Program-made: the position numbers and the translations under genes | NCBI GenBank assembly: GCA_022821905.1 | Contig: JAJECS010000020.1 | Span: 62,001-126,000 of the forward strand | Origin: Chloroflexota bacterium | GTDB lineage: Bacteria; Chloroflexota; UBA11872 | DNA: 64,000 nucleotides | Reading direction: 5' to 3' | In this document: piece after piece, positions 1 through 10,233 of the stretch | Layout of the letters: each line of letters starts with the position of its first letter | How positions within the stretch are numbered: the first letter of the stretch is position 1 | The notes under the pieces: generated by a model | What the model was told of the DNA's origin: nothing | What the model saw: only the letters and a program-made list of their open reading frames with translations | Databases searched by the model: none

Positions 1-184
1 GAAAGCGCCGCAACAGCGGCGTTTGGCCGCCCTCGAAGCCCGGCGTTGGCCCCGGCCCGCTGCGCGCGCCCTGGCCGAGCATGCCGCGACCGGACGTCTT
101 GCCGCGTCCGCTGCCTTCGCCACGACCGACCCGCTGGCGACGCCGTCGCCGTTGTGACGTTCGAACGAGCTCGTGCGGTTTCAC
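1..184 (-). CDS. rplO: 50S ribosomal protein L15 (uL15), 3' end cut by window edge
   Basis: N-terminal 61 residues of L15, a late-assembling 50S protein that binds 23S rRNA. The peptide VKPHELVR followed by an Arg-rich stretch, then [15 protein letters not shown] and [13 protein letters not shown], is the conserved L15 start. The start is a GTG at 184, eight bases after the L30 stop, with a purine-rich GGAGGAG upstream. The ORF runs off the left edge, so the C-terminal globular domain is not visible. It is the last gene seen of the ribosomal superoperon. Confidence 0.9.
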   Translation of the reverse strand, partial: MKPHELVRTSQRRRRRQRVGRGEGSGRGKTSGRGMLGQGARSGPGPTPGFEGGQTPLLRRF

Positions 185-191
185 GATTCGA

Positions 192-386
192 CTACTCCTC
201 GGCCTCGCGGCGGCATTCGACGAGGTGCCCCACGACCACGAGCATGCCGTCGATCGCCGGCGACTGCTCGCGCTCGGCGGTCTTGCCAATTCGCCCCAGG
301 CCCAGCGCGCGCAGGGTCTCCTGCTGGCGACGCGTGGTGCCGATCGAGCTTCGCACCTGACGTAGATGCAGCTTGGCGCTAGCCAT
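192..386 (-). CDS. rpmD: 50S ribosomal protein L30 (uL30)
   Basis: A 64-residue protein with the L30 pattern: [21 protein letters not shown] (the rRNA-contact loop), then [14 protein letters not shown] and a final helix/strand ending near MLVVVGHLV. Length is normal for bacterial L30. Its ATG lies inside the end of rpsE (8-bp overlap), implying translational coupling. Position between S5 and L15 is the standard spc-operon order. Confidence 0.93.
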   Translation of the reverse strand: MASAKLHLRQVRSSIGTTRRQQETLRALGLGRIGKTAEREQSPAIDGMLVVVGHLVECRREAEE

Positions 387-921
387 CGCCGGGCGAATCG
401 ATCTGGGCCAGACGCAGCGCGCGCTGCTCGCTCGGGTCGCTCAGCGCCTGCAGGGCTTCAACGGTTGCCTGAACGACGTTGATGGCGTTCGACGAGCCGA
501 TGATCTTCGTGAGCACGTTTCGCACGCCGGCCAGCTCCAGCACGGCGCGCACCGCGCCGCCCGCGATCACGCCCGTCCCCGAGCCTGCGGGACGCAGGAT
601 GACCTTGGACGCGCGAAATCTGGCTTCCACGTAGTGGGGAATGGAGCCATCCTCGGTGAGCGGCACGTCGAACATGCCGCGGCGCGCCCGCTCCTGGCCC
701 TTCTGAATGGCGTCCGCCACCTCGCGGGCTCGGCCGACGCTGACGCCAACGCGACCGTTGCGATCGCCCACCACGACGATGGCGTTGAAGCCGAAGCGCC
801 GCCCACCGCGGACGACCTTCGATACACGCTTGATACGCACCACGCGATCTTCGAATCGCTGGCGCTCGCCGTCAGCGTCCAGAAAACTTGCTTGTCGTCG
901 CCCGCGACCATCGAATTGCAC
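379..921 (-). CDS. rpsE: 30S ribosomal protein S5 (uS5)
   Basis: 180 residues. The N-terminal dsRNA-binding-like domain is recognisable from the [20 protein letters not shown] stretch (residues about 28-48), and the C-terminal S5 domain from [20 protein letters not shown] and [13 protein letters not shown]5 contacts 16S rRNA helices involved in decoding fidelity. It overlaps rpmD downstream and follows rplR by two bases, in canonical order L18-S5-L30. Length matches the family (about 165-180). Confidence 0.96.
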   Translation of the reverse strand: MQFDGRGRRQASFLDADGERQRFEDRVVRIKRVSKVVRGGRRFGFNAIVVVGDRNGRVGVSVGRAREVADAIQKGQERARRGMFDVPLTEDGSIPHYVEARFRASKVILRPAGSGTGVIAGGAVRAVLELAGVRNVLTKIIGSSNAINVVQATVEALQALSDPSEQRALRLAQIDSPGDG

Positions 922-923
922 GG

Positions 924-1277
924 CTAGAACTCCAACCCATCGGCTCGCGCCGCGTCCGCCACGGCCTTCACACGTCCGGCGTAGGCAAACCCGCCACGAT
1001 CGAATACCACGCGCGACACCTTCACCGCCTTCGCCCGCTCGGCAATGGCGCGACCCACGCCGCTGGCCTGCTCACGCCTCGAGCCTTCACCCGCGCCGGA
1101 CTCGAGCGTCGAGGCGGCGGCCAGCGTGACGCCGCGGGCGTCGTCGATCACCTGGGCATAGGTGTGCTTCAAGCTGCGAAACACGGCCAGGCGCGGACGC
1201 TCCGCCGTGCCGCGAACCCGGGCCCGCAGGCGTTGATGCCGCCGCAACCGGCTGGCGCGCCGTGAGTGCGTCGCCAT
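924..1277 (-). CDS. rplR: 50S ribosomal protein L18 (uL18)
   Basis: 117 residues, a usual L18 length. The N-terminus is very basic ([19 protein letters not shown]), followed by the signature [19 protein letters not shown] and the C-terminal [23 protein letters not shown]18 brings 5S rRNA into the central protuberance. Its ATG shares one base with the L6 stop (TAATG), so it is probably translationally coupled to rplF. Confidence 0.96.
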   Translation of the reverse strand: MATHSRRASRLRRHQRLRARVRGTAERPRLAVFRSLKHTYAQVIDDARGVTLAAASTLESGAGEGSRREQASGVGRAIAERAKAVKVSRVVFDRGGFAYAGRVKAVADAARADGLEF

Positions 1278-1831
1278 TAGGCCGTCGCCAATCCGGCTGC
1301 GGTCTTGCCGGGCTTCTGCCGGACGTACTCGCCGGCATAGCGGACGCCCTTGCCCTTGTAGGGATCGGCCGGACGCACCGCGCGAATCTCGGCGGCGATC
1401 TGGCCCACGGCCTCTTTGTCGATCCCCTCGACCACGATATGCGTTGGGTCCGGCACCTGAATGTCGACGCCCTCCGGGGGCCTGATCACCTGCGGATGCG
1501 AGAACCCCAATTGCAGATCGAGGGCGCCGCCTTGCAGCGAGGCGCGGTATCCGGTTCCTTGAATTTCGAGGCGCTTCTGGAAGCCGTCCGTGACGCCCGA
1601 CACCATGTTGGCCAGCAGCTGGCGCGTCAGGCCGTGCAGCGCCCGCTGCTTGCGCTCGTCATTTGGTCGGGTCACCTGCACCATGCCGTCGGCCGCGGTG
1701 ATCGTCATCGACGCCGGCAGCGCGCGCGCCAGCGAGCCCCGCGGCCCCTTGACTTCAACCGCGTTGCCGTCGCCGACGTTCACCGTGACCCCTTCGGGGA
1801 TTGGTACTGGAAGCTGGCCGATGCGTGACAT
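1277..1831 (-). CDS. rplF: 50S ribosomal protein L6 (uL6)
   Basis: 184 residues made of two repeated L6 folds. It begins [15 protein letters not shown], has the central [19 protein letters not shown], and ends with the diagnostic [22 protein letters not shown]6 sits near the sarcin-ricin loop and the factor-binding site. It is eight bases downstream of rpsH and overlaps the start of rplR by one base. Nothing unusual was seen. Confidence 0.96.
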   Translation of the reverse strand: MSRIGQLPVPIPEGVTVNVGDGNAVEVKGPRGSLARALPASMTITAADGMVQVTRPNDERKQRALHGLTRQLLANMVSGVTDGFQKRLEIQGTGYRASLQGGALDLQLGFSHPQVIRPPEGVDIQVPDPTHIVVEGIDKEAVGQIAAEIRAVRPADPYKGKGVRYAGEYVRQKPGKTAAGLATA

Positions 1832-1839
1832 GACGTTGG

Positions 1840-2232
1840 CTACCAGACGAAGGCGAGCACTTCGCCACCGAGTCGGCGTCGTCGCGCCTCGCTGCCGGTC
1901 ATCAATCCACTGGACGTGGAGACCAGGGCCACGCCGATGCCGCCCATCACGCGCGGAATCTCGCGGGCGCGGGTGTAGACGCGGAGGCCTGGGCGGCTCA
2001 CGCGCTTCGAACCTCGCAGCAACGGCTCGTCGTTGGCGTCGTACCGCAGGTCGATTTCAATTGACGCCCGCGGCGACTCCTCAACCACGGAAAAGCCGGC
2101 GATAAAGCCTTCTTCGCGCAGCAGCTTGGCGATGCCTTCCTTGAGCCCGGAATGCGGCACCCGCACCTTCCGGTGGCGCGCCGTCACGGCGTTGCGCATC
2201 CGCGTCAGCATGTCGGCAATCGGGTCTGTCAT
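1840..2232 (-). CDS. rpsH: 30S ribosomal protein S8 (uS8)
   Basis: 130 residues, standard S8 length. It starts TDPIADMLTRMRNAVTARH and closes with the C-terminal signature STSSGLMTGSEARRRRLGGE. S8 is a primary 16S rRNA binder of the platform and, in enteric bacteria, represses spc translation; no mimic of that site was identified here. It lies between S14 and L6 as usual. Confidence 0.96.
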   Translation of the reverse strand: MTDPIADMLTRMRNAVTARHRKVRVPHSGLKEGIAKLLREEGFIAGFSVVEESPRASIEIDLRYDANDEPLLRGSKRVSRPGLRVYTRAREIPRVMGGIGVALVSTSSGLMTGSEARRRRLGGEVLAFVW

Positions 2233-2238
2233 CGCGTC

Positions 2239-2478
2239 TTACCAGCTCGACTTCGTCACGCCGGGAATCTCACCCTGCGCCGCCAGGGTGCGAAAGCAAA
2301 TGCGACAGAGATCGAAGCGCCGCATGTAGGCCCGCGGTCGGCCGCACAGGACACAGCGATTGCGGTAGCGCACCTTGTAGCGGAGCTTTCGGCCGCGCAG
2401 CGACCGCTCGTCGAAGTTCGGCGAGTTGAAGGCGTTCCGCTCCCGCTCCCATTTCACGACTTTACACTTCTTGGCCAT
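2239..2478 (-). CDS. rpsN: 30S ribosomal protein S14, zinc-binding type with N-terminal extension
   Basis: 79 residues. Cys42, Cys45, Cys58 and Cys61 form the CxxC-X12-CxxC zinc site of the short (type Z) S14, and the C-terminus [11 protein letters not shown] is the family hallmark. The usual type-Z protein is about 61 residues, so this one has roughly 18 extra N-terminal residues ([17 protein letters not shown]...). No internal Met is a better start and the preceding gene spacing fits, so the extension looks genuine. Canonical position between L5 and S8. Confidence 0.93.
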   Translation of the reverse strand: MAKKCKVVKWERERNAFNSPNFDERSLRGRKLRYKVRYRNRCVLCGRPRAYMRRFDLCRICFRTLAAQGEIPGVTKSSW

Positions 2479-2486
2479 GTGGACTC

Positions 2487-3041
2487 CTAGTTGGCGTCTT
2501 CGCGCTCGAACGGCAGACCGATGGCCTCGAGCAACCGCCGGGCGTGCGCATCGGTTTGCGCGCTGGTGACCATGGTGACTTCCAGACCGCGAATCTGGTC
2601 GATCGAGTCGTAGTCGATTTCGGGGAAGACCAATTGCTCGGGCAGACCGATCGAGTAGTTGCCGCGTCCATCGAAGGCGCGCAGCGACAGCCCGCGAAAG
2701 TCGCGCAGCCGCGGCAGCGCCAGGTTGATCAACCGATCGACAAACTCATACATCCGCCGGCCGCGCAGCGTGGTCTTCACGCCCACGCGCTGGCCCGCGC
2801 GGAGGCGAAACGCCGCCACGCTCCGCCGCGCCCGCGTCACGATCGGCCGCTGGCCCGTGGCCGCGGCGATATCGCGCACCGTGTGGTCCACGATCGCGTC
2901 GTTGCTCAGCGCCGCGCCGATGCCAACATTCACCACGACCTTCTCCAGCCGCGGCACCTCGTGGAGATTGCCGAGCCCAAGGTCCCGTTGCAATTCGGGG
3001 CGAATCGACTCTCGATACCGATCAAGCAGGCGTGCCATCAC
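2487..3041 (-). CDS. rplE: 50S ribosomal protein L5 (uL5)
   Basis: 184 residues. Recognised by [18 protein letters not shown], then [20 protein letters not shown] and [22 protein letters not shown]5 binds 5S rRNA and forms the bridge from the central protuberance to the 30S head. Its start overlaps the stop of rplX by four bases (ATGA), implying coupled translation. Length and order are normal. Confidence 0.96.
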   Translation of the reverse strand: MMARLLDRYRESIRPELQRDLGLGNLHEVPRLEKVVVNVGIGAALSNDAIVDHTVRDIAAATGQRPIVTRARRSVAAFRLRAGQRVGVKTTLRGRRMYEFVDRLINLALPRLRDFRGLSLRAFDGRGNYSIGLPEQLVFPEIDYDSIDQIRGLEVTMVTSAQTDAHARRLLEAIGLPFEREDAN

Positions 3042-3370
3042 TCATCCAGTGGTTCGTTGCAGCTCTTGCAGTAGCGGATACGCGCCCCGCGACGGCCCAC
3101 ACGAATTCCAATCCGGGAACGCGCGCCGCAATGCGGGCAGACCAGCATGACGTTCGAGGCGTCAAGCGGGGCGTTGAATTCAATGATACCGGCCCGCTGC
3201 CCAATGGCACGCGGTTTGGTGTGCCGCTTGCGCACATTTATAGCTTCGACGACTAGCTGTCCGGTTTCCGGCACGACGCGTTCGATTTCGCCCTGGCGAC
3301 CTCTGTCCCGCCCGGCGAGCACCTCGACGGTGTCACCCTTGCGGAGGCGAAATCGGTGTGTGGCGGCCAT
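3038..3370 (-). CDS. rplX: 50S ribosomal protein L24 (uL24), zinc-ribbon form
   Basis: 110 residues. The KOW motif is at residues about 9-36 ([20 protein letters not shown]), followed by [10 protein letters not shown] and ASNVMLV. The C-terminal half carries Cys78, Cys81, Cys101 and Cys104, two CxxC pairs that would make a zinc ribbon. Many L24 proteins lack them, but Cys-containing versions are known. L24 nucleates 50S assembly. It abuts rplN by two bases and overlaps rplE. Confidence 0.95.
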   Translation of the reverse strand: MAATHRFRLRKGDTVEVLAGRDRGRQGEIERVVPETGQLVVEAINVRKRHTKPRAIGQRAGIIEFNAPLDASNVMLVCPHCGARSRIGIRVGRRGARIRYCKSCNEPLDE

Positions 3371-3372
3371 GC

Positions 3373-3738
<366 letters not shown>

Positions 3739-3742
3739 GGCG

Positions 3743-4192
3743 TTAGCGGGATTCGCTTTCCGAGGCATCGGCATCTGCATCCGCCTCAAGTTCGGCCGAT
3801 GCGTCGGTGGTCGCTTCGACAACATCAGCTTCGGCGTCGGCGGCCCCCTCGGCATCGGCTTCGGGCTCAACGTCCACCACCTGCGCGGCCTCGCTGGCGG
3901 CCTCCACGGCTGCCTGCTCTTCTTCGGTCAGCGTGGCGCGATTGACGATGCGCGTGAGTCGCCAGCGTTTGCGCCGGCTATAGGGCCGCGACGACACAAT
4001 CTCCACCACGTCGCCGACATCGCAGGCGTTTTCGGCGTCGTGCGCCAGCAGCTTGCGCCGAACGCGGACCGGCTTGCGGTACAGCGGGTGCCGGCGCACG
4101 GCCTCCACCTGGACCGAGATGGTCTTGTCGGTGCGATTGCTCACCACGGTCCCGACGCGACGCTGGCGCCGCTGGTCGTCCGCAGTCATCAT
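3743..4192 (-). CDS. rpsQ: 30S ribosomal protein S17 (uS17) with long acidic C-terminal tail
   Basis: 149 residues against about 85 in the family. Residues 10-88 are a normal S17: [20 protein letters not shown], then [19 protein letters not shown] and [21 protein letters not shown]. Residues about 90-149 are an added low-complexity tail of Ala, Glu, Asp and Val with about 22 acidic residues and almost no basic ones. The tail stays in frame up to the stop, four bases before rplN, so it is not a frameshift artefact. Its role is unknown; an RNA-repelling or factor-binding function is conjecture. Confidence 0.94.
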   Translation of the reverse strand: MMTADDQRRQRRVGTVVSNRTDKTISVQVEAVRRHPLYRKPVRVRRKLLAHDAENACDVGDVVEIVSSRPYSRRKRWRLTRIVNRATLTEEEQAAVEAASEAAQVVDVEPEADAEGAADAEADVVEATTDASAELEADADADASESESR

Positions 4193-4410
4193 GCGTCCTC
4201 TTCCACGGCGCCGGCGCCAACAAGCTCGCGCTCGCGCTGCACGGTCATGATCTGCGCGATGTCGCGCCGAAGCTCCCGCAACCGCGAGGTCGCGGTTAGC
4301 TGGAGCGTCGCATGCTGCAGGCGCAGTCGAAACAGCTCTTCCTTCGCCTCTCGGCGTCGGGTTTCCAGGGCATCGGGATCGAGCCCCCGGATCTCTGCCA
4401 GATCAGCCAA
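4189..4410 (-). CDS. rpmC: 50S ribosomal protein L29 (uL29), TTG start
   Basis: 73 residues with the two-helix L29 pattern: [20 protein letters not shown], then [16 protein letters not shown] and [19 protein letters not shown]. The most plausible start is TTG at 4410, inside the last codons of rplP (8-bp overlap). An upstream ATG would add about 30 residues that belong to the antisense of L16 and resemble no L29. L29 lies at the exit tunnel and helps recruit trigger factor and SRP. It overlaps rpsQ by four bases. Confidence 0.9.
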   Translation of the reverse strand: MADLAEIRGLDPDALETRRREAKEELFRLRLQHATLQLTATSRLRELRRDIAQIMTVQRERELVGAGAVEEDA

Positions 4411-4828
4411 CGACCACCTCGCGATTTCGGGTGATGACGCGGGTTGCCACGGAGATCTTGTGCGACGCGAGGCGCATGGCCTCGCGGCCGAGTTCCTCAT
4501 CTATGCCCGCGATTTCAAACAGCACGCGACCGGGTTTCACGACCGCCACCCAGTGGTCCACGTTGCCCTTGCCGCTCCCCATGCGCGTCTCGGCCGGTTT
4601 GGCGCTGACCGGCTTGTCTGGAAAGAATCGAATCCACACCTGGCCACCGCGCTGGACGGCGTGAGTGATGGCGCGCCGCGCCGCCTCGATCTCCCGGCTG
4701 TCGACCCAGCCGGCACTGAGCGCCTGCAGCCCGACTTCGCCAAACTGCAGCGCGTTGCCACGCGCCGCGCGGCCGCGCCGTCGGCCCCGGTGAGCCTTGC
4801 GGAATTTGGTGCGCTTGGGCATCAACAT
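4403..4828 (-). CDS. rplP: 50S ribosomal protein L16 (uL16)
   Basis: 141 residues, family length. It starts [19 protein letters not shown]; contains [14 protein letters not shown], the [20 protein letters not shown] block and [19 protein letters not shown], then [19 protein letters not shown]16 organises the peptidyl-transferase arm and is needed for late 50S maturation. It is four bases downstream of rpsC and overlaps rpmC. Confidence 0.96.
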   Translation of the reverse strand: MLMPKRTKFRKAHRGRRRGRAARGNALQFGEVGLQALSAGWVDSREIEAARRAITHAVQRGGQVWIRFFPDKPVSAKPAETRMGSGKGNVDHWVAVVKPGRVLFEIAGIDEELGREAMRLASHKISVATRVITRNREVVVG

Positions 4829-4832
4829 GACG

Positions 4833-5582
4833 TCAGTTCCCTCTCGGAGCGCGTCGACCGCCCATCCCCGTCCGGCCTACGCGGCCGGCCAGCATATCGG
4901 CGGTGTCGCTCAGGGTGTCGCGGCGATGGATCCACGCCTTGACGCCAATGCGCCCTTGCGCTGTGCGGGCTTCGGTGAATCCGTAGTCGATGTCGGCGTC
5001 GAGCGTCTGCAACGGCACCGTCCCGCTCAGCTCGAACTCGGTTCGCGCCATTTCCCGCCCGCCAAGGCGGCCGCTGACCATGACCTTCACGCCCATGGCC
5101 CCGGCCCGCATGCTGCGCTCGGCGGTGACTTTCATGGCCCGCCGGAACGACACTCGGCGTTCCAACTGCTCGGCCACGTTGCGCGCCACCAGAAATGCGT
5201 CCAGCTCCGGCTGACCGATTTCCTGGACGTCCACGACGGTGCGTTTCTTCGTATGGAGCTCCAGGAGACGCTGAATCTCCTCGCGGTTGCTTCCCCCGCG
5301 GCCAATCACGATGCCCGGTCGGGCCGTGTGAATGATCACGCGCAGCTGGCTGACCTGGCGTTCGATCTCGATGCGCGACACGCCGGCGCCGAATCCACGC
5401 CGCCGTCCGCCGCGACGCTGATCGCGTCGTCCGGGCGGGTTGTCGAGGAACTGCCGCACGATCTTCCGGATCTGGAAGTCCTCAGCCAGCAGCGCGGTGT
5501 AGTCGCGATCGGCGTACCACGTGCTGAGCCAGCGCTTCGTGTATCCGAGGCGATAGGCGATTGGGTGAACTTTTCGGCCCAT
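4833..5582 (-). CDS. rpsC: 30S ribosomal protein S3 (uS3)
   Basis: 249 residues. It begins [18 protein letters not shown], has the KH-domain core [20 protein letters not shown], and ends with [16 protein letters not shown]3 lines the mRNA entry pore and takes part in mRNA unwinding. A short Arg/Gly stretch (residues 52-66, [15 protein letters not shown]) lies before the KH domain and is richer in basic residues than in E. coli S3. Two bases separate it from rplV. Confidence 0.96.
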   Translation of the reverse strand: MGRKVHPIAYRLGYTKRWLSTWYADRDYTALLAEDFQIRKIVRQFLDNPPGRRDQRRGGRRRGFGAGVSRIEIERQVSQLRVIIHTARPGIVIGRGGSNREEIQRLLELHTKKRTVVDVQEIGQPELDAFLVARNVAEQLERRVSFRRAMKVTAERSMRAGAMGVKVMVSGRLGGREMARTEFELSGTVPLQTLDADIDYGFTEARTAQGRIGVKAWIHRRDTLSDTADMLAGRVGRTGMGGRRAPRGN

Positions 5583-5584
5583 GC

Positions 5585-5923
5585 TTATTCGCTTTCGTCG
5601 TCCACGACGACGGTGATGTGGGCGGACCGCTTCCGATAGAACCCCGGGCGCCCGCGAGCCTTCGCACGATAGCGCTTCAGCGAGGGACCTTGATCAACGC
5701 GCACGTCGCGCACGATCAGGCTTTCCCGCTCCAGGCCATAGTTGTGTTCGGCATTCGCCAGCGCCGACTTCAGCACCTTGGCAATCTCGAACGCCGCGCG
5801 CTGCGGCAGGTGTGCCAGCGTGGCCAGGGCAACCTCCGGACGCAATCCCCGCACCTCGTTGGCCACGAGGCGCGCGCGTCGCGGCGCCATCCGAACGTAC
5901 TTGGCCGTTGCCCAAACTTGCAT
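5585..5923 (-). CDS. rplV: 50S ribosomal protein L22 (uL22)
   Basis: 112 residues from the ATG at 5923: MQVWATAKYVRMAPRRARLV, then NEVRGLRPEVALATLAHLPQ, KVLKSALANAEHNYGLE and the tunnel-loop/C-terminal KARGRPGFYRKRSAHITVVV. The β-hairpin of L22 lines the exit tunnel where macrolides bind. The open frame extends further upstream, but only this start gives an L22 N-terminus and avoids overlapping rpsS. Confidence 0.95.
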   Translation of the reverse strand: MQVWATAKYVRMAPRRARLVANEVRGLRPEVALATLAHLPQRAAFEIAKVLKSALANAEHNYGLERESLIVRDVRVDQGPSLKRYRAKARGRPGFYRKRSAHITVVVDDESE

Positions 5924-5927
5924 GCCC

Positions 5928-6227
5928 CTAGCGTGCTCCCTGTTGCTGCTGCGCCGCCACGCGCGACCCGGCCTGGCTGTGGCTGCGATAGGTGCGCGTG
6001 GGCGCGAACTCGCCGAGGCGATGGCCCACCATGTTCTCCGTGACGTACACGGGCACATGGCGGCGACCGTCGTGCACGGCGATGGTGAGCCCGACCATTT
6101 CCGGATGGATCACGCTTGCCCGGCTCCAGGTGCGAATGACCTGCTTTTGCCGGCTGCGGCTCGCCTCGGCCACGCGCTTCTCCAGCTTGGGGTCGATGTA
6201 CCAGCCTTTTTTCGAGCTTCGTGACAT
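5928..6227 (-). CDS. rpsS: 30S ribosomal protein S19 (uS19)
   Basis: 99 residues. It starts [19 protein letters not shown] and carries [20 protein letters not shown] and the conserved [21 protein letters not shown]19 is in the head of the 30S and, with S13, contacts the A-site tRNA and the 50S. It is six bases downstream of rplB. The tail QQQQGAR is a short lineage-specific extension. Confidence 0.96.
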   Translation of the reverse strand: MSRSSKKGWYIDPKLEKRVAEASRSRQKQVIRTWSRASVIHPEMVGLTIAVHDGRRHVPVYVTENMVGHRLGEFAPTRTYRSHSQAGSRVAAQQQQGAR

Positions 6228-6233
6228 GCTGCC

Positions 6234-7064
6234 CTATCTCCTGCGGCGTCGAATGATAAAGCGATCGCTGCGGCGCCGCCCGAGGCGAGTCCGTCGCCCT
6301 TGCGCCGGCTTGCCCCACGGTGTCTTCGGGCCGGGGAGTCCCACCGGCGCCTTCCCCTCGCCGCCGCCATGGGGATGATCGCGCGGCGTCATGGCCGATC
6401 CACGCACCTGCGGCCGGCGGCGTCGCCAGCGAATGCGTCCCGCCTTGCCGGCCGATTGGTTGCTGTGATCCTGATTCCCAACGCGGCCCACGGTGGCCAT
6501 TCCGGCCAGCGGGACCTGCCGCATTTCGCCCGACGGCAGCCGCAGCGTGGCCAGACCGCGGTCCTTGGCCATCAACTGCCCGCCCATGCCGGCGCTGCGA
6601 ATCAGCTTGGCGCCGCCGCCGGGCACCAGCTCGACGGCGTGCACCTCGGTTCCCGCGGGCATATCCGCCAGGCGCATGGCATTGCCCACGCGCGGTTCGG
6701 CCTTTGGCCCCGAGACGACCTCGGCGCCAACCCGCAGGCCCTGGGGCGACAGGATGTAGCGTTTCTCGCCGTCGGCATACACCAGCAGCGCGATGTGAGC
6801 CGAGCGGTTGGGGTCGTATTCGATGCTCGCAATCTTCGCGGGCACGCCCGGCTTGTCGCGGCGCCAGTCAATCACGCGGTAGCGCCGCTTGGCCCCGCCG
6901 CCCCGGTGACGCACGGTGATGCGGCCCTGGTTATTGCGTCCCGCTCGTTCGGTCAGCGGTCGCAGCAGCGGCTTGTGCGGCTTGGACTCGGTGACTTCCT
7001 CGTGATCGACCGACACATAGCCGCGGCGCCCGGGAGACGTCGGATCGTAGGTGCGAAGTCCCAT
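6234..7064 (-). CDS. rplB: 50S ribosomal protein L2 (uL2)
   Basis: 276 residues, normal length. Key blocks: [20 protein letters not shown], the OB-fold [20 protein letters not shown], and the C-terminal peptidyl-transferase-linked region with [20 protein letters not shown], including the conserved His of the HPHGGG loop. L2 is required for subunit association and tRNA binding. The C-terminus ends in a run of Arg (RFIIRRRRR). Confidence 0.97.
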   Translation of the reverse strand: MGLRTYDPTSPGRRGYVSVDHEEVTESKPHKPLLRPLTERAGRNNQGRITVRHRGGGAKRRYRVIDWRRDKPGVPAKIASIEYDPNRSAHIALLVYADGEKRYILSPQGLRVGAEVVSGPKAEPRVGNAMRLADMPAGTEVHAVELVPGGGAKLIRSAGMGGQLMAKDRGLATLRLPSGEMRQVPLAGMATVGRVGNQDHSNQSAGKAGRIRWRRRRPQVRGSAMTPRDHPHGGGEGKAPVGLPGPKTPWGKPAQGRRTRLGRRRSDRFIIRRRRR

Positions 7065-7066
7065 GT

Positions 7067-7354
7067 CTAGGTTCCCGGGTAGATGTCGATGGCGTGTCCC
7101 TCGGCGAGGGTCACGATGGCCTTGCGCTTGGAGGATCGATAGCCGGCAAATCGCCCAAACCGCCGCGGCTTGCCGCGAAGATTCATCACGTTGACGTTGG
7201 TGACGTCCACGCGGAACAGGGCCTCGACGGCTTCCCGAATCATGTGCTTGGACGCCGTGGGATGCACCTCGAACACGTATTTGCGATCTTCCACGAGCGT
7301 GGTCGATTTCTCGGTCACCACCGGTCGAATCACGACATCGCCGGGATCAGGCAT
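7067..7354 (-). CDS. rplW: 50S ribosomal protein L23 (uL23)
   Basis: 95 residues from ATG 7354: [20 protein letters not shown], then [20 protein letters not shown] and [17 protein letters not shown]23 sits at the exit tunnel and docks trigger factor and SRP. The start codon lies inside the end of rplD (8-bp overlap, ATGCCTGA), as in many S10 operons. The longer upstream reading frame is antisense-like and rejected. Confidence 0.95.
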   Translation of the reverse strand: MPDPGDVVIRPVVTEKSTTLVEDRKYVFEVHPTASKHMIREAVEALFRVDVTNVNVMNLRGKPRRFGRFAGYRSSKRKAIVTLAEGHAIDIYPGT

Positions 7355-7952
7355 CGCGACCTCCCCGCAGGAGGTCGAGCGCGGCGTCGGTCGCCACGAC
7401 GTGATCGGCCGCGGCAACATCCATGAACCCCACGGCATCGGCGCGCTCCACCGTCACACCCGGAATGTTGCGTGAGGATCGCCGGAGCGCCTCGGGCGGA
7501 TCGGCATCGAGCAGCAGCAAGCGTCCGGCCAATCCGGCGTCCGCCAGCCAGGCCGCGCGTTCCTTGGTCTTGGGCGAATCTCCCCAGTCGTCAACGCGAT
7601 GCACGCGATCGGCCTGCGCCTTCTGCGCCAACAGGCTGCGCAGCGCCTCGCGCCGCTCGCGACGACTGAGCCGGCGCCGCACGGTTCGTGGACGGGGTCC
7701 AAAGGTGACGGCGCCGCCCCGCCGCTGTCCGGCGGAGGCGCTCCCGGCGCGCGCGCGCCCCACGCCCTTCTGGCGGTAGAGCTTTTGCGCGCTCGCCGTT
7801 ACTTCGCCGCGTGACTGGGTGCTGCTCGTGCTCTGCCGACGGCGCTGCGCGCCCACGACGGTCGCGCGACGAAGCAACTCATCCCGCGCCCCAGGCTCGC
7901 CGAACAAATCGGCGCCCACGGGCGTGACCGGCGCCGTTTCCTGGGCAGCCAT
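7347..7952 (-). CDS. rplD: 50S ribosomal protein L4 (uL4)
   Basis: 201 residues. The tunnel loop contains the L4 signature [20 protein letters not shown] followed by [11 protein letters not shown]; the C-terminal Rossmann-like part has [20 protein letters not shown] and [15 protein letters not shown]4 binds 23S rRNA near the tunnel constriction and in E. coli autogenously controls the S10 operon. It shares one base with the rplC stop and overlaps rplW. Confidence 0.95.
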   Translation of the reverse strand: MAAQETAPVTPVGADLFGEPGARDELLRRATVVGAQRRRQSTSSTQSRGEVTASAQKLYRQKGVGRARAGSASAGQRRGGAVTFGPRPRTVRRRLSRRERREALRSLLAQKAQADRVHRVDDWGDSPKTKERAAWLADAGLAGRLLLLDADPPEALRRSSRNIPGVTVERADAVGFMDVAAADHVVATDAALDLLRGGRDA

Positions 7953-8590
7953 CAGGCCCGGCTCCCATGACGCGATGTCGGTCGAACCACGAGGATTCCC
8001 TTGCGCGGGCCAGGCACGGCGCCTCTCAAGACGATGTAGTTCTTCTCGGCGTCCACATGCTCCACGCGCAGGCGCTTGGCGGTCACGCGGCGGCCGCCCA
8101 TGCGGCCGGCCATGCGCATCCCCTTGAACACACGGCTCGGGGTCGTCCCCGCACCCACGGATCCGGGGGCGCGAAGCCGGTCCGACTGGCCGTGCGTCCG
8201 CGGCCCGCCGCGGAAGTTGTGACGCCGCACGACACCGGCAAATCCCTTGCCCTTCGAAGTGCCAGTCACGTCCACCAGGTCGCCGGGCGCGAACATGTCG
8301 GCCCGCACTTCGGCGCCAACGTCGAGGTCAGGCGCACTGTCGAGGCGAAACTCGCGCAGCACGCGGTAGGCCGGCGCATCCTGCAGGTGTCCCCGCTCCG
8401 CGCGCGAAAGTCGTGAATCGCGGGTCTCGTCGAATCCCAGTTGCAGCGCGACATAGCCGTCCCGCTCCACCGTCCGCACGTCGGTCACGGTGCACGGTCC
8501 GGCCTCAATCAAGGTCACGCCATAGGCATGCCCGGCGTCGTCGAAGCGCTGGGTCATGCCGAGCTTGCGCCCGAGGATTCCGGTGGCCAT
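7952..8590 (-). CDS. rplC: 50S ribosomal protein L3 (uL3)
   Basis: 212 residues. It starts GILGRKLGMTQRFDDAGHAY; the central GDLVDVTGTSKGKGFAGVVR and the W-loop region HNFRGGPRTHGQSDRLRAPG with GMRMAGRMGGRRVT are diagnostic. L3 reaches into the peptidyl-transferase centre and starts 50S assembly. It is four bases downstream of rpsJ and one-base overlapped with rplD. Confidence 0.96.
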   Translation of the reverse strand: MATGILGRKLGMTQRFDDAGHAYGVTLIEAGPCTVTDVRTVERDGYVALQLGFDETRDSRLSRAERGHLQDAPAYRVLREFRLDSAPDLDVGAEVRADMFAPGDLVDVTGTSKGKGFAGVVRRHNFRGGPRTHGQSDRLRAPGSVGAGTTPSRVFKGMRMAGRMGGRRVTAKRLRVEHVDAEKNYIVLRGAVPGPRKGILVVRPTSRHGSRA

Positions 8591-8594
8591 GACG

Positions 8595-8984
8595 CTAGGA
8601 CTTCAGCTCGATGTCGACGCCGGCGGCAAGCTGCAGGCGCAGGAGCTCGTCCATCGTCTGCTGTGTCGGGTCGATCACGTCAATGAGCCGCTTATGCGTG
8701 CGCATCTCGAACTGCTCACGCGAGTCCTTGTCGATGAAGGGCGATCGGATGACCGTCCACTTCTTCTTTTGCGTTGGCAGGGGAATCGGGCCGCGCACGT
8801 CCGCCCCGGTCCGATCCGCCGCCTCGATGATGCGGCGGGCGGCATCGTCCAGCACCTTGTGGTCGTAGGCCTTGAGGCGAATGCGAATCCGCTGTCGCGG
8901 GGCCTGTCGCCGGGCGCGCCCACTGGCCGGCCGCCCGGCCGACGGTTCGGCCGGAGTGTCGGCGGGTGCGCGTGCCTCAGCCAT
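8595..8984 (-). CDS. rpsJ: 30S ribosomal protein S10 (uS10) with N-terminal extension
   Basis: 129 residues. The S10 core begins near residue 30 with [20 protein letters not shown] and includes [40 protein letters not shown] and [11 protein letters not shown]. The first 27-29 residues, rich in Ala, Pro and Arg, are extra compared with the usual 102-residue protein. The ATG at 8984 lies five bases after the tuf stop; no later Met precedes the core. S10 also binds NusB in antitermination, through the conserved core. Confidence 0.95.
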   Translation of the reverse strand: MAEARAPADTPAEPSAGRPASGRARRQAPRQRIRIRLKAYDHKVLDDAARRIIEAADRTGADVRGPIPLPTQKKKWTVIRSPFIDKDSREQFEMRTHKRLIDVIDPTQQTMDELLRLQLAAGVDIELKS

Positions 8985-8989
8985 GACAG

Positions 8990-10192
8990 CTATTTGACGA
9001 TCTTGGTCACGACGCCGGCGCCAACCGTCACGCCGCCTTCGCGAATGGCGAAGTGCACGCCATCCTCGAGGGCCACGGGCGCACCGAGCGTCACCGACAT
9101 CTCGATGTTGTCGCCCGGCACGCACATCTCGGTGCCTTCCGGCAGGTTGACCTCACCGGTCACGTCGGTGGTGTGGATGTAGAACTGCGGGCGATACCCG
9201 TTGAAAAACGGTGTGTGGCGCCCGCCCTCGTCCTTGGTCAAGACGTAGACGTTCGCCAAGAACTCCGTGTGCGGCGTAATCGACCCGGGAGCGGCTAGAA
9301 CCATGCCGCGCTCGACCTCGTGCCGCTCAATCCCGCGGAGCAGGCAGCCGACGTTGTCGCCGGCCACACCCGAATCCAGGGTCTTGCGGAACATCTCGAC
9401 GCCGGTGCACACCCGACGGTCTACCAGGTCGCGCATGCCGACGATGTCGACTTCCTCGCCGGGCGTGATCACGCCGCGCTCGACGCGGCCCGTCACCACC
9501 GTTCCACGCCCCTTGATGCCAAAGACATCCTCGATGGGCATCAGGAACGGCTCGTCGACCGGGCGCTGGGGCTCCTCGAAGTAGGTGTCGATCGTGTCGA
9601 CCAACTCGAGAATCGGTGCGAATTCCGGCGCGTCGGGATCGGTGCTTTCGGACTCCAGCGCGTGGAGGGCGCTGCCCCGCACGATCGGCACGTCGTCGCC
9701 CGGAAACTCGTACTTGTTCAGAAGGTCTCGCAACTCGAGCTCGACGAGCTCGAGCAGCTCCTCGTCGTCCACCATGTCGACCTTATTCAGGTAGACGACG
9801 ATCGCGCCCACCTCAACCTGTCGTGCCAGCAGCACGTGCTCGAAGGTCTGCGGCATGGGACCGTCGGGGGCGCTCACCACCAGGATGGCGCCGTCCATCT
9901 GCGCCGCACCGGTGATCATGTTCTTGATGTAGTCGCGGTGACCCGGCGCGTCTATATGCGCGTAGTGCCGGCTTTCGCTTTCGTACTCGACGTGCGCGAT
10001 CGAAATCGTGATGCCACGCTCGCGCTCCTCGGGCGCCTTGTCGATGGCGTCGAACGCCTCAAACTGCGCCAAGTCCTTCAGCGACAGAACCTTGGTGATG
10101 GCTGCCGTGAGCGTGGTCTTGCCATGGTCGACATGGCCGATGGTGCCGACGTTGACGTGCGGCTTCGTGCGTTCGAACTTGACTCGTCCCAT
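8990..10192 (-). CDS. tuf: Elongation factor Tu
   Basis: 400 residues, full length. G1 P-loop GHVDHGKT is at residues 19-26, followed by the switch I region [38 protein letters not shown] (G3), LNKVDMVDD (G4), and domain II/III including [15 protein letters not shown] and [18 protein letters not shown]. It delivers aminoacyl-tRNA to the ribosome as a GTP complex. It sits between fusA and rpsJ, the typical str/S10 junction. Confidence 0.98.
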   Translation of the reverse strand: MGRVKFERTKPHVNVGTIGHVDHGKTTLTAAITKVLSLKDLAQFEAFDAIDKAPEERERGITISIAHVEYESESRHYAHIDAPGHRDYIKNMITGAAQMDGAILVVSAPDGPMPQTFEHVLLARQVEVGAIVVYLNKVDMVDDEELLELVELELRDLLNKYEFPGDDVPIVRGSALHALESESTDPDAPEFAPILELVDTIDTYFEEPQRPVDEPFLMPIEDVFGIKGRGTVVTGRVERGVITPGEEVDIVGMRDLVDRRVCTGVEMFRKTLDSGVAGDNVGCLLRGIERHEVERGMVLAAPGSITPHTEFLANVYVLTKDEGGRHTPFFNGYRPQFYIHTTDVTGEVNLPEGTEMCVPGDNIEMSVTLGAPVALEDGVHFAIREGGVTVGAGVVTKIVK

Positions 10193-10233
10193 TCGCTGCG
10201 TGCTCCTGATGCGCCGGCCATGCGGCCCTGCGC

